Origin: Novosphingobium sp. TH158
GTDB taxonomy: Bacteria; Pseudomonadota; Alphaproteobacteria; Sphingomonadales; Sphingomonadaceae
Direction of reading: 5' to 3'
Length of the DNA: 64,000 bases
Assembly: GCF_002855555.1 (NCBI RefSeq)
Contig: NZ_PKRT01000001.1
Location: 1,826,001-1,890,000, forward strand
Each line of letters opens with the position of its first letter. Within the stretch, counting starts at the first letter, position 1. A program made the position numbers and the translations under genes. This document shows, one piece after another, positions 60,871-64,000 of the stretch. The notes beneath the pieces were generated by a model that was not told the DNA's origin, made no database searches, and saw only the letters and a list, made by a program, of their open reading frames with translations.

Positions 60871-62093
60871 GCGCCCCCGTCACCTCCGGTCGTCTCTCGA
60901 CCATGCAGGCCGCGCTGGTCGTCGCACGCCGCGATTTCGGCGCGATCCTGCTCAGCCGAACCTTCTTTTTCTTCCTCCTCGGCCCGTTGTTCCCGCTGAT
61001 CGTCGGCCTCGCCGCAGGGTCGGTCACGCAGAAGGCGGAACAGGCCGCCGCCCGGCCCGTGCTCGGCCTGGCGATGACTACGAAAGATGCAGACGCGATG
61101 GTCGCCGCCGGCAATGCCCTGCGCCCGCAACTGGGCGATGCAGCACCCGACATGACGGTGATCGGGACGGTGCGACCGGGCGAAAGCTTCGATGCGGCAA
61201 GAGCGCTGACCGACAGCCACGGCAACATCGCCGCGGTGCTCACTGGCAGCCTTGCCAGCCCGCGCCTGACCGGCACCGAGGGGCAGATCGCCGCATGGCA
61301 GGGCCCGGTATCGCTGATCGCCGCACGCGCTTCCGATGCAAACCCGCAGGCCCTGCCCAAGGTCGGGCTTTCCGCCACGGCGACCAGCACCGCCAGCGAG
61401 CGGCATGGCCAGATGCGCACCGCGCAAGGCGGCCAGATGCTGCTGTTCCTGCTGACGATGATGCTGGCCGGCATGGTGCTGTCCAACCTGGTCGAGGAAA
61501 AGGCGAACAAGATCATCGAAGTGCTCGCCGCCGCCATCCCGATGGATGCGGTATTCTATGGCAAGCTTTTTGCCATGCTGGGCGTCTCGCTGGTCGGCAT
61601 CTCGGTGTGGGGCGCCTGCTTTGGCGGACTGGCCCTTCTGGGGCGCGATGCGCTGGGCGGCATGGCCGTGCCGGCAGTCGGCTGGCCGGCCTTCGTGGCA
61701 CTGGGCGTTGCCTATTTCGCGATGGCCTACCTGCTGCTCGGCTCGGTCTTCCTGACGATCGGTTCGATGGCATCGACCGTGCGCGAGGTGCAGACCATTT
61801 CGATGCCGGTGTCGATGAGCCAGCTGATGATCTTCTTCTTCGCCACCTATGCCGCCGCCCAGCCGGGCAGCATGGTATCGCTGGCGGCAGAGGTGATCCC
61901 TTTCTCCTCGCCCTTCGCCATGCTGGCGCGTGCGGCGCAGGATGGCTCCGCCCTCCCGCACGTGGTCGCGATTGCCTGGCAGGCGATGTGGGTGGCGATC
62001 TTCGTCCACTTCGGATCGCGACTGTTCCGCCGCCGGGTGTTGAAATCCGGTGCGCAGGGCGCGGCGCGGCCAAAGGCGCGCGCTGCCGCCTGA
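60867..62093 (+). CDS. ABC-2 type permease (NatB-like)
   Basis: 408 residues. One N-terminal helix (FFFFLLGPLFPLIVGLAAG), a periplasmic domain of about 140 residues and then five or so helices from residue 190, as in ABC2_membrane_3 proteins. The conserved LVEEKANKIIEVLAAAIPM coupling motif before the helices is clear. Operon partner of the ATPase upstream through an ATGA overlap. Export substrate unknown. Confidence 0.9.
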   Translation: MSAPVTSGRLSTMQAALVVARRDFGAILLSRTFFFFLLGPLFPLIVGLAAGSVTQKAEQAAARPVLGLAMTTKDADAMVAAGNALRPQLGDAAPDMTVIGTVRPGESFDAARALTDSHGNIAAVLTGSLASPRLTGTEGQIAAWQGPVSLIAARASDANPQALPKVGLSATATSTASERHGQMRTAQGGQMLLFLLTMMLAGMVLSNLVEEKANKIIEVLAAAIPMDAVFYGKLFAMLGVSLVGISVWGACFGGLALLGRDALGGMAVPAVGWPAFVALGVAYFAMAYLLLGSVFLTIGSMASTVREVQTISMPVSMSQLMIFFFATYAAAQPGSMVSLAAEVIPFSSPFAMLARAAQDGSALPHVVAIAWQAMWVAIFVHFGSRLFRRRVLKSGAQGAARPKARAAA

Positions 62094-62158
62094 CGCCCCT
62101 TCAAACCGGGACCGGTCCGGCCTACATTATCGTCCAAGGGGCAAGGAAAGGCCGGACC

Positions 62159-62653
62159 ATGTCGCACCCGATCACTGTTTCACGCCGTGCAATCTGCGGA
62201 TGGCTGGGCACAGCAGCGGCGTTGCCCCTGTTGTCGGCCTGCGGGTCGAGCGCCGAGGCGAAGACCTTTCCGGTGCGCTTCACCGAAACCGAATGGAAGA
62301 AGCGCCTGACGCCCGCGCAGTTCTATATCCTGCGCCAGAAGGGCACCGAGCGGCCCGGAACGTCACCGCTCAACAAGGAAAAGCGCAAGGGCACCTTCCA
62401 CTGCGCGGCAGATGGTCACCCGCTCTATTCGTCCGAGACCAAATACGAAAGCGGCACCGGCTGGCCGAGCTTCTGGAAGCCGCTTCCCGGCGCGATTGGC
62501 ACCTCGACTGACTGGGATGTCGGCTATCCGCGCACCGAAGTGCATTGCGCCCGGTGCGGCGGACATCTGGGCCACGTGTTCGACGATGGCCCCAAGCCCA
62601 CAGGCAAGCGCTATTGCATTAACGGTGCGGCGATGGTGTTCCGCCCCGCCTGA
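62159..62653 (+). CDS. msrB: Peptide-methionine (R)-S-oxide reductase MsrB, lipoprotein/Tat-type
   Basis: 164 residues. R9-R10 with a hydrophobic stretch ends in lipobox PLLSAC (Cys28), so the product is probably an exported, lipid-anchored enzyme. MsrB signature SETKYESGTGWPSFW and the catalytic Cys C153 in RYCINGAAM are intact. The zinc site looks incomplete: C82-A-A-D85 replaces the first CxxC, while the second, C130-A-R-C133, is present. It repairs oxidised methionines in envelope proteins. It stands 65 bases after the ABC permease. Confidence 0.9.
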   Translation: MSHPITVSRRAICGWLGTAAALPLLSACGSSAEAKTFPVRFTETEWKKRLTPAQFYILRQKGTERPGTSPLNKEKRKGTFHCAADGHPLYSSETKYESGTGWPSFWKPLPGAIGTSTDWDVGYPRTEVHCARCGGHLGHVFDDGPKPTGKRYCINGAAMVFRPA

Positions 62654-62666
62654 ACCGGACGCCGGT

Positions 62667-63326
62667 TCAGCCTTCCATCGCGCGGCGGAAGATCGCGTCC
62701 TTTTCGTCTTCCGCGACGGCGGGCGGGAACGGCTGCAGCCGATGCAGCAGGCGCGCCAGCTCGTCGAGCTTGAAGGTCTGCTCGAACACCAGTCCGACGC
62801 GATTCCCCCGCCGCCAGCGCACCTTGGCATCAAGTTCGGGCAGGCCCTTTACCGCGAGCGTGACGCGCTGATCGACGCTGAGCGGCAGATCGCCCTCGAT
62901 GCTGCCGCCCTGCTGCGAGATGTTGCACAACGCCGCCGGCAGCACCACGCTGCCAGCACGCACCTGCGCCGGCAGGTCCACCCGCGCCCGGACCGGCCGC
63001 TTGCGAAAACGGCTGCGCTCCACCAGCAGGTGCTCCAGCTGGGCGGCATGGGTAAACACGAAACCGGCCTGATCGCCGCGCTCCCAGATCTTCTCGATAT
63101 CGTAGCGATCGCCATTGCCGAGTTCGAGGACCATGAGGACATCGCGCGGCAGGGGATGGAACAGCTTCAGCCGCGCCCCCCTGCTGGCAACGTCGCGCAG
63201 GATGCACAGGTATTCGCCACTGCGGGCAATCACCTTGGCTGGCCGCAACAACAGGACCAGCCGCTGCACTTCACGCTTTTCCAGGCCATCAAAGCCCGGA
63301 CCCAGTACCGATTCCGTTCCCGGCAT
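62667..63326 (-). CDS. Protein with two PilZ domains, c-di-GMP binding type
   Basis: 219 residues from ATG 63326, with GGGGGTG upstream. The second PilZ domain (about 122-195) has the complete ligand motifs RFRKR (RxxxR) and NISQQGG ([D/N]xSxxG). The first (about 15-90) reads LRDVASRGARLKL, where the key Ser of DxSxxG is Ala, and lacks a convincing RxxxR; it may be structural. No enzymatic domain is attached, so it is a candidate c-di-GMP effector. Possible targets: motility or polysaccharide export. Convergent with msrB. The interval to the VOC terminator (63327-63534) has no recognisable gene. Confidence 0.8.
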   Translation of the reverse strand: MPGTESVLGPGFDGLEKREVQRLVLLLRPAKVIARSGEYLCILRDVASRGARLKLFHPLPRDVLMVLELGNGDRYDIEKIWERGDQAGFVFTHAAQLEHLLVERSRFRKRPVRARVDLPAQVRAGSVVLPAALCNISQQGGSIEGDLPLSVDQRVTLAVKGLPELDAKVRWRRGNRVGLVFEQTFKLDELARLLHRLQPFPPAVAEDEKDAIFRRAMEG

Positions 63327-63534
63327 CGCAACACCCCCGGCTGCAAAGCCCGTCCCCCGACGCGCCTTACAAGTGCAAACTATGGGCAAGTGCTTGAAAC
63401 GCTTGCTACGAATCATGCTTAAAGCCGCGTAGGAGATCGCAGCCGCAAGGCTCCAAACGTGCTGCTGGGAGCAGCCCTGGCTCTCCAGGCCGGACCGCAC
63501 AGACGGCCGGAGAACAGGCTGAAGGCAAAACAAA

Positions 63535-63563
63535 GGCCCGCCGGGACGCTTTCCCGACGGGCC
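63535..63563 (-). terminator. Rho-independent terminator of the VOC gene
   Basis: On the minus strand GGCCCGTCGGGA pairs with TCCCGGCGGGCC (complement of 63535-63546) around a small AAGCG loop, then TTTGTTTT. It lies 24 bases after the VOC protein stop and terminates its transcript. Confidence 0.85.
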
Positions 63564-63586
63564 CGCTTTACTGGTGCAGATGATCG

Positions 63587-63967
63587 TCAGCCGGCCATCA
63601 TGTGGAAGGCGCACAGCTTGTTGCCATCGGGATCGCGCAGGTAGGCAAGGTACATCTTGCCAAAGGGCATGTCGCGCACGCCCGGCGGGTCCTCGCAGGT
63701 CGTGCCGCCGTTCTCGACGCCGGCCTGATGCCAGGCGTCCGCCTGTTCCGGGGTCATGGTCAGGCCGATGGTGCCGCCGTTGGCATGGGTGGCCGGCTCG
63801 CCGTTGATCGGCTTGGTGACCATGAAATTGCCGGTCGGCGACATGTAGAAAATGCGCCCTGCAGCCGCATCGCCGGCGCCCGAGATGCCGAGCACGGCGA
63901 ATGTGGCGTCGTAGAACTTCTTCGATGCTTCAAGGTCGTTGGAGCCGACCACGATATGACTGAACAT
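63587..63967 (-). CDS. VOC family protein (glyoxalase/bleomycin-resistance-like)
   Basis: 126 residues. One vicinal-oxygen-chelate module: FSHIVVGSNDLEASKKFYDA at the N-terminus with H4 as likely metal ligand, and LAYLRDPDGNKLCAFH at the end. Such proteins include glyoxalase-I-like lyases, dioxygenases and antibiotic-binding proteins; this one cannot be placed. AGGAG stands before the ATG. Terminated by the hairpin at 63535-63563. Beyond 63967 the window holds only 33 bases. Confidence 0.87.
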   Translation of the reverse strand: MFSHIVVGSNDLEASKKFYDATFAVLGISGAGDAAAGRIFYMSPTGNFMVTKPINGEPATHANGGTIGLTMTPEQADAWHQAGVENGGTTCEDPPGVRDMPFGKMYLAYLRDPDGNKLCAFHMMAG

Positions 63968-64000
63968 GCACTTCTCCTGATAATGCTCAAAGCGGCGTGA

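Noticed and set aside
63415..64000. Two short similar strings ATGCTTAAAGCCGCG (63415) and ATGCTCAAAGCGGCG (near 63983)
   Set aside because: They differ at several positions, are too short and have no shared flank, so they are not credible as repeats or attachment sites.

Overview
This window reads as chromosomal DNA from a sphingomonad alphaproteobacterium (order Sphingomonadales, most like Novosphingobium or its close relatives; the genus is inferred). The support is high G+C, a ChpT histidine phosphotransferase, a Rieske/cytochrome b/cytochrome c1 operon of alphaproteobacterial type, an alphaproteobacterial RpoH, a catecholate-type TonB receptor, a thioredoxin-TPR/Lon-N pair and a sphingomonad-type polysaccharide locus. 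Genes are densely packed, with many 1-8 nt overlaps. I found no insertion sequence, CRISPR array or complete prophage.

Layout. (1) 1-3251: a plus-strand catabolic run of two family III CoA-transferases, a beta-hydroxyacid dehydrogenase and an SMP-30 lactonase. (2) 3295-3710: RNase P RNA on the minus strand. (3) 3798-8036: cell-envelope and regulatory genes (amidase, chpT, rluD, rpoH, mtgA). (4) 8027-14053: a second accessory catabolic block (alpha/beta hydrolase, luciferase-like monooxygenase, SDR, divergent IclR regulator, cupin, MobA-like nucleotidyltransferase, sulfotransferase), followed by tRNA-Gly. (5) 14388-19775: thioredoxin-TPR, Lon-N protein, EamA exporter, lipoprotein, lipB, a membrane protein, a methyltransferase and arsC. 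(6) 19862-22032: a TonB siderophore receptor behind two inverted Fur-like boxes. (7) 22029-29094: an orphan XDH-type 2Fe-2S subunit, a PhnZ-like HD protein, a three-gene envelope protein-quality cluster (M48/TPR, DsbA-like, M48/PDZ), a PAS protein and an MFS exporter.

(8) 29399-38169: a polysaccharide locus with WcaF-like acetyltransferase, three GT4 glycosyltransferases, a Wzy-like polymerase and, embedded among them, a two-gene phage-tail-like module whose main product is a 746-residue beta-helix tailspike-like protein without a signal peptide. This is the most unusual feature of the window. (9) 38176-42445: apt, the bc1 complex operon and pgeF. (10) 42438-49394: pepN, an epimerase, a secreted protein with three TonB-C-like repeats, an EamA exporter, threonine aldolase and a GNAT protein, followed by tRNA-Thr. 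(11) 49590-57206: a long housekeeping run gpmA-purE-purK-folA-ribF-ileS-lspA-lipoprotein; ileS contains two segments of unlike base composition. (12) 57313-63967: ferredoxin reductase, a large imperfect inverted-repeat element, queG, a NatAB-like ABC exporter, lipoprotein-type msrB, a double PilZ protein and a VOC protein.

Functionally the window mixes core functions (tRNA processing, heat shock, respiration, purine, folate and flavin biosynthesis, lipoprotein maturation) with accessory blocks for carbon-source catabolism, iron uptake and surface polysaccharide.
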